NCBI RefSeq assembly: GCF_040750395.1
Contig: NZ_JBFLVD010000012.1
Location: 62,001-126,000, forward strand
DNA from: Scandinavium sp002470465
GTDB taxonomy: Bacteria > Pseudomonadota > Gammaproteobacteria > Enterobacterales > Enterobacteriaceae
Reading direction: 5' to 3'
Length of the DNA: 64,000 bases
Position 1 is the first letter of the stretch. The number at the start of each line of letters is the position of its first letter. The notes under the pieces were generated by a model. That model was not told where the DNA came from and searched no databases. It worked only from the letters and a program-made list of their open reading frames with translations. Shown here in pieces: positions 34,562 through 43,572 of this stretch. The position numbers and the translations under genes are program-made.

Positions 34562-34709
34562 GCGAGGATTATTTAATCCGCTTTACATTGCTTTTCAGCC
34601 CTTCACGTTTCCCGATGCACAATGGCGTCATGCCGATTTACGACGGGATGATTGTCCGCGATGGATTGCCCAGGGCTACCTCGGGTTACGTGAAATGGAG
34701 CTGACGACG

Positions 34710-34970
34710 ATGAAACACGCCTTTGCCTTCTCTTTAGGATTTTCAAACACGACGGCGCAGCCTGCGGAGTTTGCCAGCGCCGATTGTGTTACCGGACTGA
34801 ACGAGATCGGTCTGATTTCCGTCAATAATATTTCCGGCACGCTTCAGGACGTCGAATACGTCATCGCCCGCAAAGCCGATGAGCAAGGGGCCAGCTGGTA
34901 CCGTATTATTCAGATGTATGAGGAACAGCACGCCGATAACTGGCGCGTACAGGCGATTCTTTACGCCTGA
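34710..34970 (+). CDS. yjfN: DUF1471 protein YjfN
   Basis: YjfN is a small DUF1471 protein. The E. coli homologue was reported to stimulate the periplasmic protease DegP through its hydrophobic C-terminus. The conserved part runs from AEFASADCVTGLNEIG to NWRVQAILYA and keeps that C-terminus. I start at ATG 34710, nine bases after GGAG, giving 86 residues; ATG 34695 would give 91. The N-terminus (MKHAFAFSLGFSNTTAQ) is a short and rather poor signal peptide, so export is inferred from the family. Confidence 0.85.
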   Translation: MKHAFAFSLGFSNTTAQPAEFASADCVTGLNEIGLISVNNISGTLQDVEYVIARKADEQGASWYRIIQMYEEQHADNWRVQAILYA

Positions 34971-34976
34971 GCACAC

Positions 34977-35004
34977 GGGCAGATTTCATCAGTCTGCCCT
35001 TTCG
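34977..35004 (+). terminator. Probable terminator of yjfN
   Basis: GGGCAGA/TCTGCCC with a 9-base loop is followed by TTTCGTCTT, an imperfect T-tract, in the convergent gap to aidB. Confidence 0.6.
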
Positions 35005-35006
35005 TC

Positions 35007-36629
35007 TTACCCGACGCCGCCCGTCGCTCTGAGTAATAAGTCGTCCTGAACCTGCCCGTCCAGCAGTACGCCTCCTCGCGTATCCAGCATCATGCGGCAC
35101 CACGCCTGCGCTATCGGTGGCGTCGCCGTTTGCAGCATTTGCGCGCCGCAGCCCAGCAGATAAAGCTGCTGAGTGATTTCCCTTCCCTGCGCTTCTGAAG
35201 GCTTATGTAGCCGCTGAGCTAGCTGCCGCCAGGCCCTGTCGAAGTGTCTGTCCTGACCTTTGACTTCATTGCATTCGGCGCTGAGTAAATCAAGCACGCC
35301 GGGTTGTCGGGTCAGCACCCGAAGTACATCAAGGCACATAATATTGCCCGAGCCTTCCCAGATGCTGTTCACCGGCATTTCGCGATACAGACGCGGCAGT
35401 TCGTTATCTTCGCAATAGCCCACGCCGCCAAGCACTTCCATCGCCTCAGCCACAAATGGCATACCCACTTTGCAGACGCCGAATTTCGCCGCTGGCGTAA
35501 ACAAACGCGCCCATAGCGTCGCTTCCGGGGAGGTGCGGTTATCCCAGGCCCTCGCCAGACGGAACAAAAACGCGGTCTGCCCTTCCAGCTGCAAAGCCAT
35601 ACGGCTGAGCACCTGGCGCATCAGAGGCTGCTCAATAAGCGGCTTGCCAAAAGCCTGGCGCTGATGAGCGTGATAGAGCGCCACCGAAAGCGCACGCCGC
35701 ATCAGGCCGTGGCTGCCCAGCGCGCAGTCAAATCGCGTCAGGCCACCCATTTTCAGAATAAGCCGGATACCCTCGCCCTCTTCACCCAACAGCCAGCCGG
35801 TAGCATCAGTGAACTCAACTTCGCTACTGGCATTCGAACGGTTGCCAAGCTTGTCTTTCAGGCGTTCGAGCCGGATCGCGTTGCGTTGCCCGTCGGGCAA
35901 AAAGCGCGGCACAAAAAAGCAGGAGAGCCCGCCTTTGGCCTGGGCAAGGACCAGATGTGCGTCGCTTTGCGGCACCGAAAAAAACCATTTATGCCCCACC
36001 AGCCGGTACAGCTGGCCGTCAATTTTCTCTGCCCGGGTCGTGTTGCTGAGCACGTCTGAACCACCCTGCTTCTCGGTCATCCCCATGCCGATCAGCAGCC
36101 CACGCTTCTGGCTTCCCGGCAGCAGATGCGAGTCATAACGATCGCTCATTAACGGCGTCAGCCAGTCGGCGAAGGGCTTTGGCATCAGTTGCTGTAACAG
36201 CGGTGTCGCCGCAAAGGTCATGGTTATCGGGCAAAGCGTCCCCGCTTCCACCTGAGCATGCAGAGTAAAGCGTGCGGCACGCGCCACAAACGTCCCCATC
36301 CGCGCATCCTCTTCCCAGGCAAGATTGTGTACCCGATTGGCGCAAAGCCCCTGCATCAACAGGTGCCACGCGGGATGGAAGCGTACATCGTCCAGCCGCT
36401 CGCCCGTAGCGTCATAGCGCAGCAGCTCCGGTGGATTGACGTTTGCCAGCCGCCCGAGTTCCAGCGATTCCGCCGTACCAAGCTGCTGCCCGATGCTTGC
36501 CAGTAAATCACCATCCCAGCCCGCCCCCTCACGCTGCACGGCCTCCCGTAGCGCCGTATCCGAAAGGAAGAGGTTGCTGTTGTTCAGGGGCGCTGGCTGG
36601 TTGAACACGGTATGCGTTTGCCAGGACAT
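35007..36629 (-). CDS. aidB: Acyl-CoA dehydrogenase-like DNA-alkylation response protein AidB
   Basis: AidB is an FAD-containing protein of the acyl-CoA dehydrogenase family that binds DNA. In E. coli it is induced by alkylation through methylated Ada and is thought to protect DNA. The 540 residues match K-12 (541). Landmarks are MTEKQGGSDVLSNTTRAE in the FAD-binding middle domain, GGVGYCEDNELPRLYREMPVNSIWEGSGNIM in the C-terminal helical domain, and a C-terminal DNA-binding part ending LLLRATGGVG. It diverges from the MFS transporter gene across about 200 bp. Confidence 0.96.
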   Translation of the reverse strand: MSWQTHTVFNQPAPLNNSNLFLSDTALREAVQREGAGWDGDLLASIGQQLGTAESLELGRLANVNPPELLRYDATGERLDDVRFHPAWHLLMQGLCANRVHNLAWEEDARMGTFVARAARFTLHAQVEAGTLCPITMTFAATPLLQQLMPKPFADWLTPLMSDRYDSHLLPGSQKRGLLIGMGMTEKQGGSDVLSNTTRAEKIDGQLYRLVGHKWFFSVPQSDAHLVLAQAKGGLSCFFVPRFLPDGQRNAIRLERLKDKLGNRSNASSEVEFTDATGWLLGEEGEGIRLILKMGGLTRFDCALGSHGLMRRALSVALYHAHQRQAFGKPLIEQPLMRQVLSRMALQLEGQTAFLFRLARAWDNRTSPEATLWARLFTPAAKFGVCKVGMPFVAEAMEVLGGVGYCEDNELPRLYREMPVNSIWEGSGNIMCLDVLRVLTRQPGVLDLLSAECNEVKGQDRHFDRAWRQLAQRLHKPSEAQGREITQQLYLLGCGAQMLQTATPPIAQAWCRMMLDTRGGVLLDGQVQDDLLLRATGGVG

Positions 36630-36827
36630 GACGTCTCCTTACTGTCAGGGATTAAGCGATAAGTATGGCCAGCGCACGGCGACTCTGCCTGTTAAAGGCC
36701 GGACAAAAAAGAATCGGCGCTGGCTTCGTGAGGCACATCACAGGCATAAGAATTTTAAATTTTCTTCTCATTTTTGTATGGAATAATTTATTCACACGTT
36801 AATACGCTGTACAAACCGGGAAAGAGT

Positions 36828-38120
36828 ATGCAAACAGGGTCAGTGGCTGGCGCAGCGCACAAGCGCGCGCTTATTGCGGGTTCAATTGGCAACTTTATCG
36901 AATGGTATGAGTTTGCCGTGTACGGTTTTCTGGCAACGGTTATCGCCAAAAACTTCTTTCAGCTGGCGGGAGAAGCGCCGCTCACCAGCCTTATCCTCAC
37001 CTACGCGGCTTTCGCCGTCGCCTTTTTCTTCCGCCCGTTAGGCGCAGTGGTTTTTGGTCGCATTGGCGATCGCATCGGGCGTAAGCCAACGCTGATTCTG
37101 GTGCTGGTGATGATGACGTTCGCCACCACGGCGATTGGCCTCGTGCCGGTTTATGCCTCGATTGGCGTAGCGGCCCCGCTGCTGCTGACGGCGCTGCGCA
37201 TCCTGCAAGGCCTGTTTGCCGGTGGCGAATACGGTGGTGCAGTTTCGCTAATGACGGAGTTTGCCCCTCGCGGAAAACGTGGCCTGTACGGCGCCTGGCA
37301 GTCGTTCACCGTGGCATTGGGCCTGCTGGCGGGCGCGGGAATTGTCGCGCTGATGTCGGCCCTGCTGACGCCAGAAGCTATGCTCGACTGGGGCTGGCGC
37401 GTCCCGTTCTATTTAGCGCTGCCGATGGGTGCTGTCGCGCTCTGGCTGCGCATGCATATGGAAGAAACGCCGAGCTTTGTACGCCAGCAAAAAACCGATA
37501 TGCCAGCGGTTAAAGCCAGCGTCAGCGGCACTTTTAAAGCAATTGTGACCGGCATTGGCCGCCTGATGGTGTGGTCCGCCGCAGGCTACACCTATCTGGT
37601 GATCATGCCTTCGTACCTGCAATCGGCGCTGCATACCGGCTTTAACCAGGCGCTGCTGATCGCCGTTATTTCCAACATTGGTTTTGCGGTCACCATTCTG
37701 CCGTCAGGCATGCTCAGCGATAAAATTGGCCGTCGCACGGTGATGGTTATCGCCGCGGTGCTGCTGCTGGCGCTGGCGCTGCCGTTGCTGAAGATTTTGC
37801 AGGCAGAGTCGAGCACGCTGCTGGTAAAAGCGCTGGTTGTGCTGGTGGCTGGGGGATTAGTCGGCATGCTGGCGGGCCCAGGGCCTGCGATGCTGTCAGA
37901 GATGTTCCCGACCAAAGTGCGTTACACCGGGCTTGGGCTGGCGTATTCGCTGTCGAACGCGATTTTCTCGGGATGTGCGGGGCTGATTATCACCGGCCTG
38001 ATTAAGCAGACGGGGAATCTCGATATTCCGGCTTATTACGTGATGGCAACGGCGGTGGTGAGTATCTTCGCGCTGATGACGCTGAGAAAGGACGACCATC
38101 TGCGGTCGCTGGATGAGTAA
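36828..38120 (+). CDS. MHS-family MFS transporter
   Basis: This 430-residue inner-membrane protein has 12 predicted helices and belongs to the metabolite:H+ symporter group (relatives: ProP, ShiA, KgtP). Hallmarks are GSIGNFIEWYEFAVYGF in helix 1, RPLGAVVFGRIGDRIGRKPTL in the loop 2-3 signature, and GEYGGAVSLMTEFAPRGKRG after helix 4. I start at ATG 36828 (MQTGSVAGAAHKRA), preceded by GGGAAAGAG; 18 earlier codons are not conserved. K-12 has the yjfI-yjfC cluster in this place. The substrate cannot be read from the sequence; an organic acid or osmolyte is likely. Confidence 0.92.
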   Translation: MQTGSVAGAAHKRALIAGSIGNFIEWYEFAVYGFLATVIAKNFFQLAGEAPLTSLILTYAAFAVAFFFRPLGAVVFGRIGDRIGRKPTLILVLVMMTFATTAIGLVPVYASIGVAAPLLLTALRILQGLFAGGEYGGAVSLMTEFAPRGKRGLYGAWQSFTVALGLLAGAGIVALMSALLTPEAMLDWGWRVPFYLALPMGAVALWLRMHMEETPSFVRQQKTDMPAVKASVSGTFKAIVTGIGRLMVWSAAGYTYLVIMPSYLQSALHTGFNQALLIAVISNIGFAVTILPSGMLSDKIGRRTVMVIAAVLLLALALPLLKILQAESSTLLVKALVVLVAGGLVGMLAGPGPAMLSEMFPTKVRYTGLGLAYSLSNAIFSGCAGLIITGLIKQTGNLDIPAYYVMATAVVSIFALMTLRKDDHLRSLDE

Positions 38121-38140
38121 GAGTTCAGCGCCGTCTGGTG

Positions 38141-38173
38141 CCCTCACCCCGCCCCTCTCCCACAGGGAGAGGG
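38141..38173. repeat. CTCTCCC palindrome after the MFS gene
   Basis: CCCTCACCCCGCCCCTCTCCCacaGGGAGAGGG is the short form of the dispersed repeat, 20 bases after the transporter stop and just before a terminator. Confidence 0.82.
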
Positions 38174-38184
38174 AGCACAGACTA

Positions 38185-38210
38185 AAAACCTTCTCCGAAG
38201 AGAAGGTTTT
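38185..38210. terminator. Bidirectional terminator between MFS gene and rlmB
   Basis: AAAACCTTCTC-cgaa-GAGAAGGTTTT is a perfect 11-bp stem with a CGAA loop and built-in A and T arms, so it works on both strands for the convergent genes. Confidence 0.9.
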
Positions 38211-38215
38211 ACTGT

Positions 38216-38950
38216 TTATACCGCGCGCTGGCGAACGGCTTCGAAAAGGCAAATGCCCGTCGCAACAGAAACGTTCAGCGACGACACGCTGCCCGCCATC
38301 GGAATACTGATCAGCTCATCGCAGTGCTCGCGAGTCAGGCGACGCATGCCTTCCCCTTCGGCGCCCATCACCAGCGCCATGCGGCCCGTCATTTTGCTCT
38401 GATAGAGCGTGTGATCGGCTTCGCCAGCAGTCCCTACAATCCAGATATTCTCTTCCTGCAGCAGACGCATAGTGCGCGCCAGGTTGGTCACGCGGATCAG
38501 CGGCACGCTTTCAGCGGCACCACAGGCCACTTTCTTCGCCGTTGCATTGAGCTGAGCCGAGCGATCGCGCGGAACAATCACCGCGTGGACGCCTGCGGCA
38601 TCGGCGCTACGCAGGCATGCGCCCAGGTTATGCGGATCGGTAACGCCGTCGAGGATCAGCAGGAACGGATTCTCGAACTGAGCCAGCAGATCCGGCAGAT
38701 CGTTTTCCTGATACTGACGGCCCTCTTTCACGCGGGCGATGATCCCCTGATGCACGGCGCCGTCGCTCTTCTCGTCAAGGAACTGGCGGTTCGCAACCTG
38801 GATCACCACGCCCTGCGCTTCCAGCGCGTGGATAAGCGGCAGCAGACGTTTGTCCTCGCGGCCTTTCAGAATAAAGACTTCCTGAAAACGTTCCGGAGCA
38901 CGCTCCAGCAGGGCCTGCACCGCGTGGATGCCGTAAATCATTTCACTCAT
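38216..38950 (-). CDS. rlmB: 23S rRNA (guanosine-2'-O)-methyltransferase RlmB
   Basis: RlmB methylates the ribose of G2251 in the 23S rRNA peptidyl-transferase P-loop. The 244-residue protein is a SPOUT (trefoil-knot) enzyme. An N-terminal substrate-binding domain begins MIYGIHAVQALLERAPER. The catalytic domain has the SpoU motifs LDGVTDPHNLGACLRSADAAG, LVMGAEGEGMRRL and IPMAGSVSSLNVSVATGI. It follows rnr on the same strand, as in K-12, after a repeat-rich gap of 158 bases. Confidence 0.98.
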   Translation of the reverse strand: MSEMIYGIHAVQALLERAPERFQEVFILKGREDKRLLPLIHALEAQGVVIQVANRQFLDEKSDGAVHQGIIARVKEGRQYQENDLPDLLAQFENPFLLILDGVTDPHNLGACLRSADAAGVHAVIVPRDRSAQLNATAKKVACGAAESVPLIRVTNLARTMRLLQEENIWIVGTAGEADHTLYQSKMTGRMALVMGAEGEGMRRLTREHCDELISIPMAGSVSSLNVSVATGICLFEAVRQRAV

Positions 38951-38988
38951 GAAGGGTACTCATTACCTGTTAGTTCAAATATTGTTTT

Positions 38989-39022
38989 CCCCTCTCCCTA
39001 ACCCTTTCCCACAGGGAGAGGG
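38989..39022. repeat. CTCTCCC palindrome, rnr-rlmB gap (copy 1)
   Basis: CCCCTCTCCCTAACCC...GGGAGAGGGA, a member of the dispersed repeat family. It stands 45 bases before a second copy of the same family. Confidence 0.8.
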
Positions 39023-39066
39023 AACAGCCCTGAGCTTCGTTCTGGAAAGCTCGCTGTATATTTTCT

Positions 39067-39100
39067 CCCTCTCCCTACGGGAGAGGGCCGGGGAGAGGGG
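39067..39100. repeat. CTCTCCC palindrome, rnr-rlmB gap (copy 2)
   Basis: CCCTCTCCCtacGGGAGAGGG continues with CCGGGGAGAGGGG, so it can form alternative hairpins. It lies eight bases from the rnr stop codon, in the middle of the nsrR-rnr-rlmB transcript. Confidence 0.82.
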
Positions 39101-39108
39101 CTTATCTC

Positions 39109-41568
39109 TTACTCTGCCGCTTGCTTCTTCACTGCGCGTTTGGCTTTTGTCGCAGCGGCGATTTTAAGCGTTTTATCAGACGGTTTTTTGGCTTTTTGAC
39201 TGGTCGCCGCCTTCTTCGCCGCTTTTGGCTTCACTTTTTTGCTCTGGCCTTTCTCACCGCGGAAGGCGCTGTCTGGCTCAAAGTTGACCTTTTTCCCGGC
39301 ATCGCGGCGTTTACCACCCGCTTTACCATTTGCCGGTTTCTTCGCTTTCTCGCGCGCGGTTTTGCCTGGGTTACGCGGGCCACGCTCGCTGGAAATCAGC
39401 GAGAAGTCGATTTTACGCTCGTCCATGTTGACGGCTTCAACCTTCACTTCCACGCGATCGCCAAGACGATAGGTCTGACCGCCGGATTCGCCAATCAGGC
39501 GCTGGCCAATCTGGTCAAAGCGATAGTAGTCGTTGTCCAGAGACGATACGTGCACCAAACCGTCAATAAACAGATCGTTAAGACGCACGAAGAAGCCGAA
39601 GCCCGTAACGCTGGCAATGACCCCGGAGAACACGTTGCCGACCTGATCCTGCATAAAGTCGCACTTCAGCCAGTCGGATACTTCGCGGGTCGCCTCGTCG
39701 GCACGGCGTTCGGTCATCGAACAATGCTGACCGAGCTGCAGCATCTCTTCCATGCTGTAGTGCCAGCCGCCGGTCTCCGTTGAGTTTCCTTTGTGACCTT
39801 CATCTTTCGCCAGTAAGTATTTGATGGCGCGATGCAGCGACAGGTCCGGGTAACGACGAATCGGTGAAGTAAAGTGGGCGTAGGACTGCAGCGCCAGGCC
39901 AAAGTGGCCGCGATTTTCCGGGTCGTACACCGCCTGCTTCATTGAGCGTAGCAGCATGGTTTGCAGCATTTCCGCATCCGGACGATCGGCAACGGACTCC
40001 AGCAGCTTCGCGTAGTCACGCGGCTCCGGTTTGTTGCCGCCTGGGAGCTCCAGACCAAGCTCGGCCAGCACGGTACGGAAAGAGGTGATCGCCTCTTCGG
40101 TCGGCTTGTCGTGAATACGGAACAGCGCAGGCTCATTCTCTTTCTCGACGAAGCGCGCCGCCGAGATATTGGCGAGGATCATGCACTCTTCGATAAGCTT
40201 ATGCGCATCATTACGCTGGGTTTGCTCAATACGTTCGATGCGACGCTCAGCGTTGAAGATAAACTTCGCCTCTTCGCTTTCAAACGAGATCCCTCCGCGT
40301 TCGGCGCGGGAGGCATCAAGCACTTTGTAGAGGTTATGCAGCTCTTCGATATGCTTGACCAGCGGCGCATACTGCTCGCGCAGATCCTGATCGCCCTGCA
40401 GCATATGCCAGACCTTGTTGTAGGTCAGACGCGCATGGGAACTCATCACCGCTTCGTAGAACGTGTAGCTTGTCAGGCGGCCCTTCGCTGAAATGGTCAT
40501 TTCGCAGACCATACACAGGCGGTCGACCTGAGGATTCAGGGAACACAGCCCATTGGACAGCACTTCCGGCAGCATCGGGATGACCTGAGACGGGAAGTAA
40601 ACCGAGGTGCCGCGGTTGCGGGCTTCGGTATCCAGAGGCGTTGGCGGACGGACGTAATAGCTGACGTCCGCAATGGCCACCCACAGACGCCAGCCGCCGC
40701 CGCGTTTCTTCTCGCAGAAAACGGCGTCATCGAAATCGCGGGCGTCTTCGCCATCGATGGTAACCAGCGGTAAATCACGCAGATCCACGCGACCGATTTT
40801 CGCTTCTTCCGGCACCTGCTCTTTCAGGTTCGCAATCTGTTTTTCAACTTCAGGCGGCCAGACGTAAGGGATTTCATGGGTGCGCAGCGCCATGTCCACG
40901 GCCATACCGGTGCCCATGTTATCGCCAAGGACTTCGACAATTTTGCCGACGGCCTTGGTGCGGCGGGTTGGGCGCTGGGTAAGTTCAACCACCACCACAA
41001 AGCCCATGCGCGCGCCCATGAGTTCTTCCGGCGGAATGAGGATATCGAAGCTCAGGCGGCTATCGTCCGGCACCACAAAGCCGATGCCAGCGTCGGTGAA
41101 ATAGCGCCCCACGATTTGCCCGGTTCTTGGTTCAAGCACGCGCACGATGCGCGCTTCGCGACGACCTTTTCGATCGGCGCCCAGCGGCTGTGCCAGCACC
41201 AGATCGCCGTGCATGCACATTTTCATCTGCTCGGATGAAAGATAGAGATCGTCTTTGCGCCCTTCGACGCGCAGGAAGCCAAAGCCATCACGATGGCCAA
41301 TGACTTTGCCTTTCAGCAGATCGAGACGTTCCGGCAGCGCATAGCACTGACGGCGGGTGAAAACGAGTTGCCCGTCGCGCTCCATGGCGCGCAGGCGGCG
41401 ACGCAGGGCTTCCTGCTGTTCTTCACCTTCGATTTTCAGTTCGATTGCCAGCTCATCTCGGCTGACCGGTTTTTCGCGTTGGGTGATGAAATCGAGGATG
41501 AACTCCCGGCTCGGGATAGGGTTCGCGTATTTTTCGGCTTCGCGTTGCTGGAAAGGATCTTGTGACAT
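39109..41568 (-). CDS. rnr: Exoribonuclease R
   Basis: RNase R is a processive 3'-5' exoribonuclease that unwinds structured RNA and works in rRNA quality control and tmRNA-linked decay. From ATG 41568, after a perfect GGAGG, it has 819 residues. The order is an N-terminal helix-turn-helix (about 20-80), two cold-shock domains, and the RNB catalytic domain with IDGEDARDFDDA, giving Asp272, 278, 280 and 281. An S1 domain (VFSGVIASVTGFGFFVRL) and a long lysine-rich tail follow. The tail is a little longer than in K-12 (813 residues). nsrR precedes it by 38 bases. Confidence 0.97.
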   Translation of the reverse strand: MSQDPFQQREAEKYANPIPSREFILDFITQREKPVSRDELAIELKIEGEEQQEALRRRLRAMERDGQLVFTRRQCYALPERLDLLKGKVIGHRDGFGFLRVEGRKDDLYLSSEQMKMCMHGDLVLAQPLGADRKGRREARIVRVLEPRTGQIVGRYFTDAGIGFVVPDDSRLSFDILIPPEELMGARMGFVVVVELTQRPTRRTKAVGKIVEVLGDNMGTGMAVDMALRTHEIPYVWPPEVEKQIANLKEQVPEEAKIGRVDLRDLPLVTIDGEDARDFDDAVFCEKKRGGGWRLWVAIADVSYYVRPPTPLDTEARNRGTSVYFPSQVIPMLPEVLSNGLCSLNPQVDRLCMVCEMTISAKGRLTSYTFYEAVMSSHARLTYNKVWHMLQGDQDLREQYAPLVKHIEELHNLYKVLDASRAERGGISFESEEAKFIFNAERRIERIEQTQRNDAHKLIEECMILANISAARFVEKENEPALFRIHDKPTEEAITSFRTVLAELGLELPGGNKPEPRDYAKLLESVADRPDAEMLQTMLLRSMKQAVYDPENRGHFGLALQSYAHFTSPIRRYPDLSLHRAIKYLLAKDEGHKGNSTETGGWHYSMEEMLQLGQHCSMTERRADEATREVSDWLKCDFMQDQVGNVFSGVIASVTGFGFFVRLNDLFIDGLVHVSSLDNDYYRFDQIGQRLIGESGGQTYRLGDRVEVKVEAVNMDERKIDFSLISSERGPRNPGKTAREKAKKPANGKAGGKRRDAGKKVNFEPDSAFRGEKGQSKKVKPKAAKKAATSQKAKKPSDKTLKIAAATKAKRAVKKQAAE

Positions 41569-41606
41569 AGCGGTTCCTCCGTTGTCAGCTCCGGTGAAGT
41601 GACGAG

Positions 41607-42032
41607 TCACTCCACCAGCAATAATTTATAAAGCGGTTGATTCTCTTCAACCAAATCGGCCAGCGTGTAGTTATCCAGCTCCTTGAGAAAACTGTTTACG
41701 GCCTGAGAAAGTGCCTGTTTTAAACGACAGGCGGGCGTTATATGGCAAAACTCGCTGCTGCAGTTCACCAGCGATAATGGCTCAAGTTCACGAACAACGT
41801 CGCCGATGCCAATGGTATGGGCCGGTTTGCCCAGGCGAATACCACCATTTTTACCGCGCACGGCATCAACAAAGCCTGCACGACTTAACTGGTTGATAAT
41901 TTTAACCATATGATTACGGGACACGCCATACACCTCCGTCACCTCAGAGATACTGGTCATTCGGCCGTCCGGCAGCGATGCCATATAGATTAGCGCACGC
42001 AATCCGTAATCGGTGAAACTCGTTAACTGCAC
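41607..42032 (-). CDS. nsrR: Nitric-oxide-sensing repressor NsrR
   Basis: NsrR is an Rrf2-family repressor with an iron-sulfur cluster that nitric oxide destroys, releasing genes for NO defence. The 141 residues match K-12. The winged-helix part reads TSISEVTEVYGVSRNHMVKIINQL, and the cluster ligands Cys91, Cys96 and Cys102 are in NCSSEFCHITPACRL. The start codon is GTG, five bases after GAGG. It leads the nsrR-rnr-rlmB group. One of its known targets, ytfE, also lies in this window. Confidence 0.98.
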   Translation of the reverse strand: MQLTSFTDYGLRALIYMASLPDGRMTSISEVTEVYGVSRNHMVKIINQLSRAGFVDAVRGKNGGIRLGKPAHTIGIGDVVRELEPLSLVNCSSEFCHITPACRLKQALSQAVNSFLKELDNYTLADLVEENQPLYKLLLVE

Positions 42033-42141
42033 ATCAACCTCAAAGCGGAAAAAAACGGGGGATTATTACCATTGATGATAAACCAGCCAGCCAGGTAGCG
42101 GTTAATTAATTTAAGCGGAGGAAGGCGGAAAGCGGGAACAG

Positions 42142-42164
42142 AGGGGCGCAATGAATGCGCCCCT
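42142..42164 (-). terminator. Hairpin after purA
   Basis: AGGGGCGC-aatgaat-GCGCCCCT lies eight bases after the purA stop. On the purA strand it is not followed by a clear T-run, so it may rely on other factors. Confidence 0.55.
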
Positions 42165-42171
42165 GGCATGA

Positions 42172-43470
42172 TTATGCGTCGAACGGGTCGCGCAGGATCA
42201 TGGTTTCAGAACGGTCCGGGCCGGTTGAAATAATATCAATCGGTACGCCGGTCAGTTCTTCGATGCGTTTAATATAGTCCAGCGCCGCCTGCGGCAGGCC
42301 GCTGCGGGTTTTCACGCCAAAGGTGGTTTCAGACCAGCCCGGCATGGACTCATAAATCGGCTCGATGCCTTCCCAGTCGTCGGCAGCCAGCGGCGTGGTG
42401 GTCACTTCGCGGCCATCCGGCATACGATAACCGACGCAGATTTTCACCTCTTTCAGGCCGTCCAGCACGTCCAGCTTGGTCAGGCAGAAGCCAGACAGGG
42501 AGTTGATCTGCACGGCACGGCGTACCGCAACGGCATCCAGCCAACCGCAGCGACGACGACGACCGGTGGTCGCGCCGAACTCGTTACCCTGCTTGCAGAG
42601 GAACTCGCCGGTTTCGTCAAACAGCTCGGTCGGGAACGGACCTGCGCCAACGCGGGTAGAGTAAGCTTTGATAATACCCAGAACGTAATCCACATAACGT
42701 GGGCCCAGGCCGGAGCCGGTCGCCACGCCACCTGCGGTGGTGTTGGAGGAGGTTACGTACGGATAGGTACCGTGGTCGATGTCCAGCAGCGTGCCCTGGG
42801 CACCTTCGAACATCACGAAATCACCACGCTGACGCGCCTGATCCAGCAGGTCGGAAACGTCAACAACCATCGCGGTGAGGATGTCGGCAACGGCCATGAC
42901 GTCATCCAGCACTTTCTGGAAATCAACCGCTTCGGCTTTGTAGAAGTTCACCAGCTGGAAGTTGTGATATTCCATCACTTCCTTCAGCTTGTCGGCGAAG
43001 GTCGCTTTGTCGAACAGGTCGCCAACGCGCAGGCCGCGACGGGCCACTTTGTCTTCATAAGCCGGGCCGATACCACGACCGGTGGTGCCGATAGCTTTTG
43101 CACCGCGCGCTTTTTCACGAGCCACGTCGAGCGCGACATGATAATCAAGGATCAGCGGGCAAGCTTCGGAAAGCAGCAGACGTTCACGAACCGGGATACC
43201 ACGGTCTTCCAGTTCTTTCATCTCTTTCATCAGCGCAGCAGGCGACAGCACAACGCCGTTACCGATGATGCTGGTCACGTTGTCACGAAGAATGCCTGAT
43301 GGAATAAGATGGAGGACGGTTTTTTCACCGTTGATTACGAGAGTATGGCCTGCGTTGTGACCGCCCTGGTAGCGTACAACATATTTAGCCCGTTCAGTCA
43401 GAAGATCGACGATCTTCCCTTTACCTTCGTCACCCCATTGGGTGCCCAGTACGACGACGTTGTTACCCAT
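42172..43470 (-). CDS. purA: Adenylosuccinate synthetase
   Basis: PurA joins IMP and aspartate with GTP to make adenylosuccinate, the first step from IMP to AMP. The 432 residues equal K-12 PurA. The GTP loop GDEGKGK is at 13-19 with catalytic Asp14; His42 lies in GGHNAGHTL; the IMP-binding signature is GTTGRGIGPAYEDK. The base-contact region TKLDVLDG is near the C-terminal third. The gene is set between yjeT and nsrR on the same strand. A weak PurR-like half site (GCAAACG) precedes the ATG. Confidence 0.98.
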   Translation of the reverse strand: MGNNVVVLGTQWGDEGKGKIVDLLTERAKYVVRYQGGHNAGHTLVINGEKTVLHLIPSGILRDNVTSIIGNGVVLSPAALMKEMKELEDRGIPVRERLLLSEACPLILDYHVALDVAREKARGAKAIGTTGRGIGPAYEDKVARRGLRVGDLFDKATFADKLKEVMEYHNFQLVNFYKAEAVDFQKVLDDVMAVADILTAMVVDVSDLLDQARQRGDFVMFEGAQGTLLDIDHGTYPYVTSSNTTAGGVATGSGLGPRYVDYVLGIIKAYSTRVGAGPFPTELFDETGEFLCKQGNEFGATTGRRRRCGWLDAVAVRRAVQINSLSGFCLTKLDVLDGLKEVKICVGYRMPDGREVTTTPLAADDWEGIEPIYESMPGWSETTFGVKTRSGLPQAALDYIKRIEELTGVPIDIISTGPDRSETMILRDPFDA

Positions 43471-43572
43471 TTTTCAAAATCACCGTTTGCTTAAAAATGG
43501 ATTCTACCATCGGTTTCGATGATGACCAGCACTTTTTGCATCCTAAAAATGATGATTCCGCCGTTTTTTTAT

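Noticed and set aside
43478..43493. PurR operator before purA
   Set aside because: Only the GCAAACG half matches the PurR consensus well; the other half is degenerate, so it is not listed as a feature.
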